From NCBI GenBank assembly GCA_000750105.3, contig JPHH03000054.1, positions 156,571 to 220,570 of the forward strand: 64,000 bases of DNA, in the 5' to 3' direction. Position numbers and translations under genes: made by a program. The stretch is from Tolypocladium sp. Sup5 PDA-1. Taxonomy: Eukaryota; Ascomycota; Sordariomycetes; Hypocreales; Ophiocordycipitaceae. The number at the start of each line of letters is the position of its first letter. The stretch's first letter is position 1. This document shows, piece by piece, positions 44,893 to 57,207 of the stretch. Under the pieces are notes generated by a model. The model was given only the letters and a program-made list of their open reading frames with translations. It had not been told where the DNA came from and did not search any database.

Positions 44893-45396
44893 GGCATGCT
44901 CGCAGCGTGTCAAATATCAGCGTCGGCGGCAACGATGCACCGTGTTGGAACAGAAGTTGCGAGATCTGTCGTCAGGATCTCGATTGGTTTGCATGTCGAA
45001 AGGCGATTATCTAAACGTCGCCACTAACAACTCCCATTGATGCTTGGTATGCAATTGTAGCTCCACCATCCAGCCAATGATAGTTAACCAGGTAAAGCAG
45101 ATATCCGCTTATCGGGGCATCCGCAAGCAACATTTAACGGCAGTGTGACCGATATCGTGACAGCATCAACGACAGAATTTGTAATTGCTCGTCATCCCAG
45201 CTTTGTTGCATTCCGTCAAAGTGCGCTCCGCCCACGTGCCATCGTGCAATTCTTCCTTCCCCGGCCCCCCCCGGCCATGGATGGACAGCTCTTTCTGAGC
45301 GCCGTCTGACCGACCACTTGGCGTGTTTGCGTCCATGTCGCTGTTGGCCTGAAGGCTGACACCTTTGTCCCTGGAGCTGGGAGGCAGTGCAGCGTC
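44893..45396. other. Spacer between mto1 and vps45
   Basis: 504 bases upstream of mto1 and downstream of vps45, both on the minus strand. No gene seen. Confidence 0.5.
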
Positions 45397-47202
45397 TCAC
45401 CTCCTGCTTCGCGCTTCAGGCCATGCGCCCACCGCATCCTCAACCTCCTCCAGGAACGTGGCGGCATTGTGAATCGACGTGCCGCCCAGCACCACGCGGA
45501 CGCCCGGCGTGGTTGCGTTGATGCCGGCAATCATCTTGGCCTCCTCGTACGTAGCGCCGCCTACTATGAAGACAATGATGTCCTGCGGCTTGTCTCTTGT
45601 TGAGCCGCCGCCTTCCACAAAGGGGCATTGTTGCTCCCTCAGCCGCCCCTTGATCAGATTTTGTAACGTGCTTTCCAGCACGGTCGTGTGCTGCGTGTAG
45701 ACGTTCTCGACCCCCTTCAGGCCCTTGAAGCGGCTTGAGGCGCCAGAGAAGATTCCTGCAGACTCAAAAATCTCTGAAATTCCGCCGTGCGGTTGCGAAG
45801 AGTGGAGCGACGAGTGGTATGCCAAAACGTTGCTGACCATGCCCGCCTGGCGCGGCGACACGCCCCCAGCCGCGACCAGCAGATCCAGGAGCATGGGGAG
45901 TGCATTCGATGGGTGCTTGTGATATCGCAAAGCATATAGCGCGACCAGTCCGACCTTGGCCTCCGCCGTTACGTTTTGCACCTGGATAAGTTTTTGTATA
46001 TTCTAGGCGGGCGTGTTAATATTGTTTGGACCTTAGCAGCCCCAGGGGGAGGGTAAAAGCGCGCGTACCTTAAGATCGGAATTGTGGTTGTCGTTGCATG
46101 CCAGACTTTGCTCAATCTCGCTCACCTCCAACAAGTTCTCGGCGGCAACCCGGCGGCTGAGCTCGGATACCAAGGTGACGTGCTTACTTACGTTGCCAGA
46201 GAGCTTGCGGAACTCGGGGTACTCTTCGATGAAGCGCTTCATGTCGGAAATGGACTCGATGTTGGCATTGTTCTTGGTCTTGGACTGGTACTGCTCGACG
46301 TAGTCTTTGATGGTCCCGCCAAGGTCGCCAAAGTTGAGGAACATGTTCTTCTTGAAGAAGGGGTCCTGGTCCTGCGACAGGACGATCTCTCGGAGCTCAG
46401 GCCTGATGTCTGGCACGTCGCTCAGATCTACCCGCCCGTTCTGGATCCCAAGCAAGTGATGGACCATGGCCTGGTACGTCCACTGGGCAAGGAGCGGCGT
46501 CACGGGATCCTCTCGCCGGTCCAGGACGAGGAGGATGGGCGGCGTGTCGACCTTGCGAAAGTCGAACAGCTGCTCCTCCTGGGACATTAGATAGCGGACT
46601 TCCGAGGCCAGCTTCTTCGCAAGGGGGCTGCTCCTCTCATACCTGATGAGAGGCTTCTTCTTGAGGGAGAGGAGGACGGCGATGAGGCCCTCGGCGCATC
46701 TCTGGAGCGCATCGGGATTCCACGTGTCAGGGCTGTTGACGGCCCATATGCGCCAGCGCGGGAGCGAGACGCCGAGGGAAAACAGATCTGGGTTGACGAC
46801 GGTGTAGTCGGCAAAGTGTTCCTGGACCGCCTTGACGACCTCGTGGTCGTCGGCCTCGGCCAGGCGCTCCAGCGACGACTTCTTGGCCACGTTTGTGAAG
46901 TAGAGGTGGTACTCTCCGTACCTGGGCTCGCGGAGCTCGTCAATGAGCAGCTGGATGGTCTCGGCAGACGGTCGCACTAGACAGAGGCAGCGGAGGTGGC
47001 GCATCTTCTCCCGCCCGGCGTTATCGAGCCGGTCGATGAGATAAACCTCGTGGTTGAGCAGCGACGACTGCGTGACGGCCGTCGACACGATGGAGACGGT
47101 CTCGCGGTCTAGCAGCAACATCTTCATCTTGGCGGACGACGCATCTCCTGACGGCATCACAATCTTGGAGATGTAGCCCGCCACGGCCTGGGAGACGTCC
47201 AT
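45397..47202 (-). CDS. vps45: Sec1/Munc18-family protein Vps45
   Basis: SM protein that binds the syntaxin Tlg2/Pep12 and controls SNARE fusion at Golgi/endosome membranes. Exons 47202-46069 and 46002-45397 (minus strand) give 579 residues, the usual length. The start MDVSQAVAGYISKIV is followed by KMLLLDRETVSIVSTAVTQS and LLNHEVYLIDRLD. The central SM block is PPILLVLDRREDPVTPLLAQ then WTYQAMVHHLLGI. The C-terminus has QDIIVFIVGGATYEEAKMI and GVRVVLGGTSIHNAATFLEE, the Sec1-family hallmark. Divergent from mmm1 across 680 bases. Confidence 0.95.
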
Positions 47203-47882
47203 GGTGGGCGGTGAGAAGGGGAGCCCCGAACGCCGTGGGAGACGGCGTGGACACCTATGTCATGCCACAGTAACGCTCGCGCGCAAGGGATCACCAGCGG
47301 CCTTGCCAAGCACGGGTGCGACACGAGGAGACTTGCGATCGACGAGGCACAGCGCCTAGAAGGAGGAAATCAAGTGGAGGCTGGCTGGTTGGCGAGGCTT
47401 GGGTCCAGCAGACCTTGTATAAGACGGGTGGATGACCAGGTGAGGTGTGAATGAATGAGGCGGCGGGTAAGATATCGTCAGCGTGCTACTTCGTACGTAC
47501 TGTCCTGACTAGGTACCTACGGGGGACTTTTGCTGGTAGTTAGCGAGCCCGCCTGAGGTCGAGTACAGTGCAGGTACAGTGAAGGATAGCACTGTTAGTG
47601 GCATCCACGCCCCGATATGTCCATACATAACTTACGATGTACCGAGTACCCCGTACAAACCCAGACACCAGAACAGACCCCTGCCTGGCACCCGACTCTA
47701 CGAGTATGTCGTATGAAAGCGACAATGAGTTGACAACAACGTCCATACTGCGCGCCTCGGCTTCCCATGACACCCAAGAGCAACCAGACTCGCAAGGACT
47801 GAACAGCAGCGGGCGCAACCCCCCCATACAACAGTCTGGTTGAAACCACGCGGTGCAACCGGCCCATGGCGCGCCGCTGAAC
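47203..47882. promoter_or_regulatory. Divergent promoter of vps45 and mmm1
   Basis: 680 bases between divergent starts, with a GTAC-type motif (cttcgtacgtac) at 47489-47500. No gene seen. Confidence 0.5.
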
Positions 47883-49191
47883 ATGGCCTCAGACGTCGCC
47901 TGTCCCGCGAGGCCTGAACCAACGTGAGTCGTCGTCGTCCGCCGTGGCCTGTGCCGACAGGAGCTCACGCACAAACCACAGGCTCTCGTTCACGCAGGGC
48001 CTCATCGTAGGGCAGCTCTCCGTGGTGCTGATACTCGCGGCCTTCATCAAGTTCTTCATCTTTGGCGACCCGCCATCCCCGGACGCCACGGCATCGCTGA
48101 GGGCCACGGAGCGGAGGGCGAGGACCTTGGCCCACAAGCAATCGCTGCTGAGCCTGCGCACGCCGAGCCAGCGGCAGGGCCAAACGCTGAGCCGCAAGAA
48201 GTCGAGCGTCCTGAGGAACCCGCCCGCCCTGACCATAGGCTCCATCCTGAGCAAGACGTACTACAACGTCGATAGCCACCAGCCCGAGAGCCTCGACTGG
48301 TTCAACGTCCTGGTCGCGCAGACCATCGCCCAGTTCCGCAGCGATGCCCAGCACGACGACGCCATCCTCAACTCCCTCACTAAGGCCCTCAATGGCACCT
48401 CGCGGCCCGACTTCGTCGACGACATCCGCGTCACCGAGCTGAGCCTGGGCGAGGACTTCCCCATCTTCAGCAACTGCCGCGTCATCCCCGTCGACGAGGA
48501 CGGGCTCACGCTTGGAAACGGAATCAAATTTGATGCCGCCACGGCCGCCAGGGATGGGACGCGGCTCCAGGCCCGCATGGATGTCGACTTGAGCGACATG
48601 CTGACGCTAGCCGTGGAGACGAAGCTCCTTCTCAACTACCCGAAGAAGCTATCTGCAGTCCTGCCCGTGGCCCTGGCTGTGTCGGTGGTCAGGTTCAGCG
48701 GCACGCTGTCCATCTCGTTCATCCCGAGCAACCCGTCGCAGTCGACCCCGACAATGATGACCTTTAGCTTCCTTGACGACTACCGGCTTGACTTTTCCAT
48801 CCGCAGCCTCCTCGGCAGCCGCTCGAGGCTGCAAGACGTGCCGAAAATCGCCCAGCTGGTCGAGGTGCGCCTGCATCGGTGGTTCGACGAGCGCGCCGTC
48901 GAGCCGCGCTTCCAAGAAATTGCGCTGCCGAGCTTGTGGCCTAGGAAGAAGAACACGAGGGGCCCGGACGATGCTATGGCGGATGGTGGCGGCTCTGTTG
49001 GGCGATCCAAGGGCAAGGAGGTTGGCCGCGATCTACGGGATGAGGCACGGCGAAGAGAAGGCGTCGCTGACGACGAGAGGAGGGATCCGGCCTCATCACT
49101 GCGGCACCGAAGACCGCCAAGCGCCAAGGAAGACGACGAGTTTTCGATGCCGGGTTCGCTTCCAGGTCTGAAATTGGGCATGCGGCCCTAA
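47883..49191 (+). CDS. mmm1: ERMES subunit Mmm1
   Basis: ER-anchored SMP-domain subunit of the ER-mitochondria encounter structure, which moves phospholipids between the two membranes. Exons 47883-47923 and 47982-49191 give 416 residues. The luminal N-terminus MASDVACPARPEPTLSFTQG is followed by one membrane anchor (GLIVGQLSVVLILAAFIKFF). The SMP domain begins at TYYNVDSHQPESLDWFNVLV and includes DDIRVTELSLGEDFPIFSNC. It ends around DVPKIAQLVEVRLHRWFDER. The Ser/Asp-rich tail is variable. An earlier acceptor at 47960 would give a 37-nt intron and seven extra residues. I prefer the 58-nt intron, which has a CTCAC branch site and yields the family form PTLSFTQGL. Confidence 0.93.
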
Positions 49192-49435
49192 GGTAGCGCT
49201 TCCCCGAGGGACACGGGCGCCGCTATTTCGACCGGTGCACTGTCGCAGGGTCTGGAAAAGGGGATACAGGGACGATATTGTCTGCATGTGGAATGGGTTT
49301 CTCGAATGTCTATTCAAGGGGCTCTGCCTGGCAGGATATCACCAAAGCGGGCCACCGCCAGGTCAATAATGGACTGCCGCTCCAGCTGCTGGTAATTAGG
49401 GGGGCCTTCTGAGAGACGGCACAACGCCTGCCTAT

Positions 49436-50666
49436 TTAGAAGCCAGCCAAAGCCATGGGCGACTGGGTCAACGAATACAAACTAGACCACCAAAGCACCG
49501 AGCCGCCAACGAGCAGGACGTAGTAGAGGCCGGTCCATGGCATCAAAGAGAGGGGCCGCGAGAGCTCGCTGGTGGGCAGCCAGTATGGCTCGAGTGCGCC
49601 CCAGACTCGAGGAAGTCCCATGGAGTTGCACAAGGTGTGGACGGAGATGGCGGCGAGCAAGGAGCCCGTGCGCAGAAAGATGAAGGTGGCATAGGCGCCG
49701 AAGATGGACGTGTAGGACAGTTGGAGGACAGAGCGGGCGATGGCGGCGACGAGGGGTGTTTGGGGATGAGTGACGCGGAACTCGTAGAAGTGGTGAAGGT
49801 GCGCGAGGCCAAAGACCAAGGGAGAAAGGAAGATGATGCTCGTGAGGCCAGAGCCGGCCAGCAGGAGCAACGGGACAGCGGCAGAGCGGAAGAGGCACTC
49901 TTCGGTGACGGGGCCCTAGGCCACGAGAGACGGCGGTCAGCAACGCAAGACATGGGAGCACGAGAGGGAAAGGGACTCGCAGAATAACAGCACAGGACAA
50001 ACGGCGCGGCGGAAGGCGAGGAGAGGTGAGGGAGAGGTGAACGTACAGCGACCATGTTCCGCCAGGCTGGCCAGTCGGTGCCGACGTGCCTCAGAGGCTC
50101 GAGGCGCAGCCACTGTCTCCAGACGCCATCGACAACGAGGCATTCGTAGAGGGGCCCGGCGAAGAGCAAGGCGGTGAGGAGGAGGGCCCTGGCGGTCTCG
50201 GGCAGGCCGAGGGGCCAGTAGCCCATGAGGTGCAGCGAGGAGGAAAGTTGGTGGTGGCTGGCGGCGGGAGCCCCGGATGTCGAGCCGGACCCGGAACCGG
50301 AGGTGGAGCCGGAGGTTGAGGGAGAGCGGAGGAGGATGAGAAACGTGGTGACGGAGCAGGCCGCCGTGGAGAGGGAGACGGAGCGAATCCTGGCCCGAAT
50401 GGCCTCCGGAGCATCCCTGGATCGGGTTGGCGAGGCCCTGGTGGCGGCCGAGGCATAGAGAGGCAGGACGTAGACGAGGCAGTAGACCACCTTTTCGAGA
50501 CGGACCGCGAAGAGAGACGTCAGCTGCGGTCACAGAGACGGACGGGACGGGGATCTGCAGCCGCCTGGGGGCCCGCATGGATGGAGGGGGAACTCACCAG
50601 AAGCCCAAAGGCCTGAGGCTGGCCGAGGCCAGGCTGGCGCGAGCCGAAACTCGACGGCAAGTCCAT
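49436..50666 (-). CDS. rce1: CAAX prenyl protease 2 (Rce1)
   Basis: ER membrane endopeptidase that removes the last three residues of prenylated CAAX proteins such as Ras. Exons 50666-50598, 50523-50047 and 49915-49436 (minus strand) give 341 residues. The ABI/CPBP catalytic motifs are present: GPVTEECLFRSA (E187, E188), FGLAHLHHFYEF (H221, H224) and ISVHTLCNSMGLP. Hydrophobic helices surround them, including VVYCLVYVLPLYASAA and GLYYVLLVGGSVLWW. Short GSGSGS-type runs sit in a loop near residue 75. Convergent with mmm1, 244 bases away. Confidence 0.93.
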
Positions 50667-53600
50667 CTGAGTGCTCTAACCGCACTGCCTATCTTGCCTT
50701 ATGAAACGTTGTCAATGCAGCCTTGCGTCGTCGAGAGACTCGAGACAGACGCCAACCAACCGACAGACTGGAGGCGCCCGGGCGTTTCGAACCCGCTTCG
50801 GCAAAGAACAAGCGGTGGAACGAAGCAGAAGCGCGGGACGCCAGCCGCCTGGTATCCTACTACTGGACTGGACTGCCGGACTGTCAGAAGCCTGAATAAC
50901 CTCGGATTGCAGGAGAAGTAGTCCGTACCCGGCTGGTTCGTGCAGACGAGGGCCTAGGCAAAATGTCTGGTATTGTAGGCAGGGCAACGGTTAGGCACGT
51001 TTGACCGCAAGATACTTCGTACCCGACGATATGGTACCGACAGGGTTGGATCTGCTCCTCTTGGTAGGCGGGGAGGAGCTGGGAATTGAAGCATATATTG
51101 GCAGGCAATAAGAATCATAAGTGCCAGGTTGTATTGTGTTTGTTGCATTGTTGTACGAAATGCTCCGTATTGTCCCTGACTAAGGTGCCTTGGCGATCCG
51201 GATCCAGCGGCGTGGATTTGGCAGGCGGGGCCAGCAGCTACCTGCCAAGGAAGCCCCTAGGCACGAGTACTCCGTACGGACTACGAGTACATACCTCCAA
51301 TTGTACCTAACAAGCGAGCGAACGTGGGGAGAGAACAGCTCCGATAAAACGACTTTTTTTCCCCTCCGGCTGTTTCTGCCGGCAGGGGGCTCCCGGGCTG
51401 ACGAACCTCGCTTTGCGTTCGATGTAGTCCACTGGCTGGCTTTGGTTCCAACGGTGGGCTGGCGCAGATGCTCACTGACCAGACTCGCCAATGGCTTCGG
51501 CGCTGGCACAAGGGGCTCGGGCACCAGTTTCTTCCATGGCCGGTAAGGTACACAGCCGCCGTCATATACTGGTACAATCCACTGGGTACTCTGTAGCTGC
51601 AGCGCAGAGGTGCCAGGGCCCAACTGGACCCTCTTTTGGTTTCCCCCTTTTCCCTTCAACCAACCTGCAGTCAGCGGACGACTTGTGAAGCGAAGAGTGC
51701 AGTGACCGACCTACGGTGACGCTCGGCCCGTGCCAGTGCCCGTGCCGAGCCCAAGTCCAACAGGTTCTCATCAAACGTGGCATGTCTGAGACGGGGCGAA
51801 ATTGGGCGGCGCCACTGGACAGCGGACACCAGATGCAATCCCCGGTTGATGCAGACACCTGAGACAGCGACGACGGCATGCGAGGGAAAACACCACCGAC
51901 TCATCCTCGTACAGCCGTCCCAGGGAGAAGGACGTTTGTCTGCCAGGCCGCGGCCGGGGCGAACCGGCGACTCGTACGAAGTAGCGCAGGCTTGCGAGGC
52001 CCCGCCGGTTTACCTTGTCATGGAAGAACCGTCTCGTCGTTAGCCTCGCCTGTCTCGCGATACAGACCCTGTAGTCCGTACTCTGTACAGACCACGGAGC
52101 TACTGGTACAATGCAGGTCGTTTGATGACGTCCGCCTAATTGGACGCCAGCGGCGCGTCGACGCGAAGAAGACGCGAGCCGCCCGCACTGGAACCGCCCA
52201 TTTGCGCTGCACAAAGCCTCGTCTGTCCGAGTTGTCTTTGATACTGTAGCCGCTGGGTGAGCAAGTCATCATCGTCCCTCGTTTTCCCAAGAGTCCAAGG
52301 CAAAGGATAAGAAGACAAGCTTGGAGTACGAAGTCCGGAGGTGCACGTACATCAGGGTGCCGGGCAAGGTACATTTTATTTGAGGTCCAAGTACGGACTA
52401 TGGACTATGGAAAGCAAAAGACAGCGGTCTGCAAGAACCACTGGTCGAGCCCGTGTCCGTTTCTGTTTCATCCTGGGCCTCCGCTTGTTTGTTGGCCCTG
52501 ACTGCGATGCTGTTCCTGACCTAGTTCAGTTCCCTGTTCCTGGCCCTGTTCCCCAGGACTCCACCTGGGTACCGACCCTCCACATGTGAGCTGAGCAGGT
52601 TACTACTCGTAGGTCCGTATTAACATCTCGGTTTCCTTGCGCAAAACGCCAAGAGCAGTTGCACCCGGTATTAAACGTAGGTACTTATATAATATAAGGA
52701 TACAAGGTAACTACCTTCATGCTCGTCGTCCTCGCACGTCCCGGGAGCGCTGGCGTACCTACGCGTTGCCGGGGTGGCGTGCTTGTACTTGCCGCAACGG
52801 GTGCAGGAGGAGGAGGTCATTAAACGCCGTCCCACTAGCTGCAGATGCCCCCGTGGAGCAGGTGGTTCAGTCCCATTCTGGCCATCGTGATTGATCTGCG
52901 ACCCCGGCCAGCCAGCCAGCCCACGTCACTTTGCGTAGGCCGGCTTTTCGTGGGGGGTTTTTTTTTATAGTTTTTCTTTCTGGCGGTCAGTCTGTGGCCC
53001 CATGCGGCCTGGCCCAATGTGAACACGTCGTGAGGTGAGGGCGAGAGCGTGGCCCAAACAAAGGCTCCGACGAATCAACCATCCATCTGGCTGACCTTGG
53101 CTTCTGCGGCGGCTACTGGTTCGCCTCCCCTTCTCTCTTCCCCTACTCTCACTCTCTCTCCTCACCAACCCCTTATTACGCTCTCTTGCACACGCATCTT
53201 TTCATCTTTGCCTTTAATTCCTTTGCTTATACGTACGCTTTTTCTTCGATATTTGTCTCTCCTTCTCGCTGCTTGTCCTCCTTGTCCTCCACATCTTCTC
53301 GTCTGTTCTTTTTCTTGCTGGCCATCCTTAATACGCTCTTTGCCTCGGCTTGACAAAACCACCCAACAGCAGCACTCTTTTTGCTTTGCTACGTTCGACT
53401 TGCCACTATTTCCAACCACACGCCGTCTACGGATACATCAATCGATACAGCCCGTCCCTCGTTAACGCTTATGACCATCATCACACGGCGCCATAATACC
53501 AACATCACGATACACTCGCCGTCGTCAAATCACCCTCAGCAGCAGCAGCAGCAGCCTGACGGAATTATTGCTAATACTAATCCGACCCGGCCCTTGCCCC

Positions 53601-53798
53601 GGCACGCCATCCATCCATCCAGCCATCCATCGACGAGACGGACAGACAAGCCAATTCTCCGCAACCTGCGTTTCATCGTCGCCCTTGCCTCCAGCTTCAG
53701 CCTGAGCCGCCTCGGCATCTCTCCCGTCCCGCGTCCCCAGGCAATGGGAGCAGACGCTCCCGCCTAGTGGGTGCCGCGAGTACGAGTACGGGCTGAGC
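50667..53798. promoter_or_regulatory. 3.1-kb divergent spacer
   Basis: Between rce1 and the Ser-rich membrane protein gene. GTAC-type motifs occur at 50923-50930, 51265-51290, 52073-52090 and 52326-52334. Positions 53120-53480 are pyrimidine-rich, probably the leader of the downstream gene, and include a CAG run at 53537-53555. No supported gene. Confidence 0.5.
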
Positions 53799-56603
53799 AT
53801 GTCCACCTCGCCGCCTCCCTCGCCGGAGCGTCGCGTCCTTCACGAGCGGACGCCCTCGGAGCGCAACAGGCTCCAGATCCGCCTCGTGCCCTACAGCCCG
53901 CCCCGTCTCAGCTCCGATGCCGATGGGGGCTCCGTCTCGGCTCCGTCCCGCCCCGTCTCCTATGCCGGCTACTCGCCCGGCTCACCCCCGTCGTGGCCGG
54001 CCAAGGGCAGGGCCACGGGCCATGATGGCAATGGCCATGACCAGGAGAACGACCAGGACCTGCACGACCAGGACCACGATCAGGACCATGGTCCCAGAGG
54101 CCAGCCTTGCAGCAGCCCACTCGTTTCATGCAACGTCCCGTCCCCTTCCCACCCTGGGCATGTCGCCGACGCCACGGTTCATGCGATGTCCAACTCGAGC
54201 CTCAATGCCAATAAGACTGCTGCCGCCGCTTTTGCTCGTACGAGTATTCGTACACAGCCGTCGGCGACATCCCTGTCCCTGTCCCCCTCACCTTCTCCGT
54301 TGCAGCGGTCGCCCTCGCCATCGCCCTCCTGGCGCCGGCCCAGAAAGGTCATCAACGTCCACTCGGACAAGACCTTCTCTTTGCTACCCCAAGCCGGCTC
54401 TGCCACGGACTCTCTGAGGTCCCCCCACCTCTCCTCAACCGTCCCCAGCAGCTCCTACGACCTATCTACCTCCGACGTCCTCGGCGATGACCGGCCCAGC
54501 TCTCCTCTGACGCCGCTCCTCGAGCAGTCCCCTCGTCTGGCCTCGCCACGCCCCGACGATTCAGGCCCTGCCTCATCCTCACCCTGGAACTATCGCTTTG
54601 TCGGCGGCTTGCGCAAGGTGCACCGTAACGCTTCGGATCGCAGTCAGACCCTCCCCGCCGAGGCCTCGAGTTCACGAGAACCCGATCAATCGCCGGCTCC
54701 TCTCCCAGAGCCCCTTCCTACCTACCCCCTGAGCGTTGCTCGGCTCCATGCAAAGCAGCCTTCCCGCTCCTCGCAGTCGGGCTCCACCTCGTCTGAGAGA
54801 TCTAACTACAAGACTTATGCTCATAGTTCGCCCGCTGTCGCCGCCGCGGGTGCCATCGTTAGATCAGCTGGCGTGGACTTCGAAAGCCTGCCCCCTACGT
54901 CCAGCCATTCCAACATCGATATCCTGGGCGAGTCCTCGTCTGATCAGTCCATCGACGACCAGCAACGACCCGGAACGGGCGAGAGCGAAGCGAACTACCT
55001 TGTACACGGTGACCTGTCGCCTTCATCGTCCATCCTTGCCGGCCCCAAGTCTCGACTCAGGTCCGAGTACTCGAGGGAAAGCCTGCTTGTCCCTCCGCTG
55101 AGACCGGCCAAAAGAAACGTCTTAGAGCACCAGCAGCACGAGCATCCCGGCCTGTCTACATCGCGTTCTCGAGATTCCATACGAACCGGATCTCTGAGCT
55201 CCATTTCCAGCATCATCATCGAGGAGGCTACCCGTTCTTTATTCGCTGTCGCCGCCACCGTACACATGCCTAGCGGAATCTTGCGGCAAAACTCTTCGCT
55301 CCGGCCCTTCAACACTGGCCCCGCGCCTCAGCAGCACCAATGGAGCTCTGCCCTGTCGACAGTCATCTCCGAGAGTGAGGGCGGCAGCGAAGGCCCGTCG
55401 CGTTCCCTGTCTCCTCTATCGGGCCATGGTCGCCGCAGCAGCCAGGCTGGCCGCGTCTCGCCACTCTTGCATGGTTTTGACGAAGCCCAGACGAGGTCAG
55501 GCCTCACGATGGGCGAATCCCCAGAGTGTCCCGCGGCAGCGTATTGCAGGATCCCGAATCGGGAGCAAAATTACAGCACCGTACGGCTCATCCGGGACCA
55601 CGACGAGCACGGCGATGGCCTCGCCGACCTGGAAGAGCTGCATCACCGCCCCTCGCGCACTCGATTGTACAGTTTCTTGTCTAATTATTCATCCGATCGC
55701 AACCTGCGGTCTTCTGGCAGCTCTCGCAGCAACAGTCTCAACCGCTCGGCCATTCCCGCTTGGGCCAGGTAAGGGAAGCCCCTGAGAGCGCCGAACGATA
55801 ACGCCGGCTGGAGGAGACTGTTGACTGACCGTTCACACAGGCTATACTACGGCAGCGGCGAACGCAGGTTTTTGGCCGCTCAGCCATCGTCGGATTCACT
55901 CTTCTCCGAGTTCAACGATGGCTCACAAGGGGGTTCTTTTCTCAGCCGGTCTCCGAGCGCTGAAAGAGCCACTGCGGCCATCCATAGCCCTCGGCGCCGC
56001 CCACGAGAGGCAGCACCCCGTAGAGGACGTCGCGGAGCCGATTCGGGGGTCGACGACGAAATAACGCCGTATCCAGCCATGCCTGTGGCTCGCAGGGTGA
56101 AGAAGCAGACCTCCAGTATTTGGTCGCCGCATCTTGGCCGGGACAGGCGCACAAGCAGATATAGCATCTGGGAGCCGCCGTCGGCTGTGTGGTCTACTGA
56201 TGGAAGCTTCCATTACCGCCGGAATCTCCAGCCCATCTTATTCGTTGTTGGCTTTATATTCCCCTTTGGTGAGTGTTGGCCGACAAGCCCTTTCTTTGTT
56301 TGCCCCCCAGAGACAAGACAGACTGACAAGGCATGCATCTTAACAGCCTGGATGGTTGCCTCTTTCCTGCCACTCCCGCCCAGGCCACAGTTCGAGATGG
56401 TGGAGGGCCATCACAGCACCAGCCATCTCGACCTGCGGCTCGAGGCCAATCATCAGATGCAGGGGATAGTCGACGCACGCCGCTATAGCCGTGCCCAATG
56501 GTGGAGGAACCTCAATCGGGCCATGGCCATAGTCGGCATATTCGTCGTCGGCGCTGTCATTGCACTAATCGTCACCGGCGTGAAGCAGAAATGGGGATCA
56601 TGA
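53799..56603 (+). CDS. Ser-rich membrane protein of unknown function
   Basis: I do not recognise a named family. Exons 53799-55768, 55841-56268 and 56347-56603 join in frame to 884 residues. Residues 1-720 are Ser/Pro-rich and look disordered, with a His/Asp repeat (HDQENDQDLHDQDHDQDHG) near residue 80. Small conserved-looking islands are KVINVHSDKTFSLL, SPWNYRFVGGLRKVHRN and RLYYGSGERRFLA. The C-terminal part carries two membrane segments: NLQPILFVVGFIFPFAWMVA, then about 80 residues on, MAIVGIFVVGAVIALIVTGV, ending KQKWGS. The exon 2-3 junction falls inside the first segment and keeps it hydrophobic, which supports the model. It may be a fungal-specific signalling or membrane-adaptor protein; function is open. 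Confidence 0.8.
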
Positions 56604-57207
56604 CTGATCTTGCGAGACCTCAAGATCGTATCCACCGCACGCACCAAACCACATCTTCCCGGCCAGGTCAGTGGCCCCTCGACGACTTGACGAAATAACG
56701 ATGTTCTTCCGACTTGTCACGAGCTTCCTTCTTCTTTCCTCTTCATTTCTTGTTCATATGCCAGCCTTGATCACGGCGTCTGTTTATTTATTTTTTTATC
56801 TTGATTTTTTACTCTTTTGATAAAGGCGCTACGAACAAACTATACTTGTATACGTGTATTTGTAACGACAATGCGCGGCACGGGTTGGCGGACCGACGTC
56901 TGGGGATGGATGGCGTTGTCCAATTCTGGTCGCGATGATGCCATGCCAGGTCACGGTTGAACGATTTTGCTTTGGATGTTAGAAAATTAACGATACTCCA
57001 ACGATGTTAAAGTTAATTATGATATAGAGATTTGAATGCACTTTATGGCCCCGGTCTAACATTGTTGCTTAGCTGCAAATGTATGCACTTATTCTAAAAC
57101 AAGCACACCTCGTGATACTGAATGTGATGCGCTGATGTCAGGAATCGGTCCCAAAACCCTCCAGCCCGCAAGCTTTGCTCGCGTGGTCAGTTGTGGGCTG
57201 TGCTATG
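56604..57207. other. AT-richer convergent 3' spacer
   Basis: 604 bases between the Ser-rich protein gene and ale1, with T runs at 56780-56815. No gene seen. Confidence 0.5.

Noticed and set aside
50760..50812. tRNA-like GGGTTCGAA on the minus strand
   Set aside because: The arm next to it does not pair, there is no A box or cloverleaf upstream, so I do not call a tRNA.
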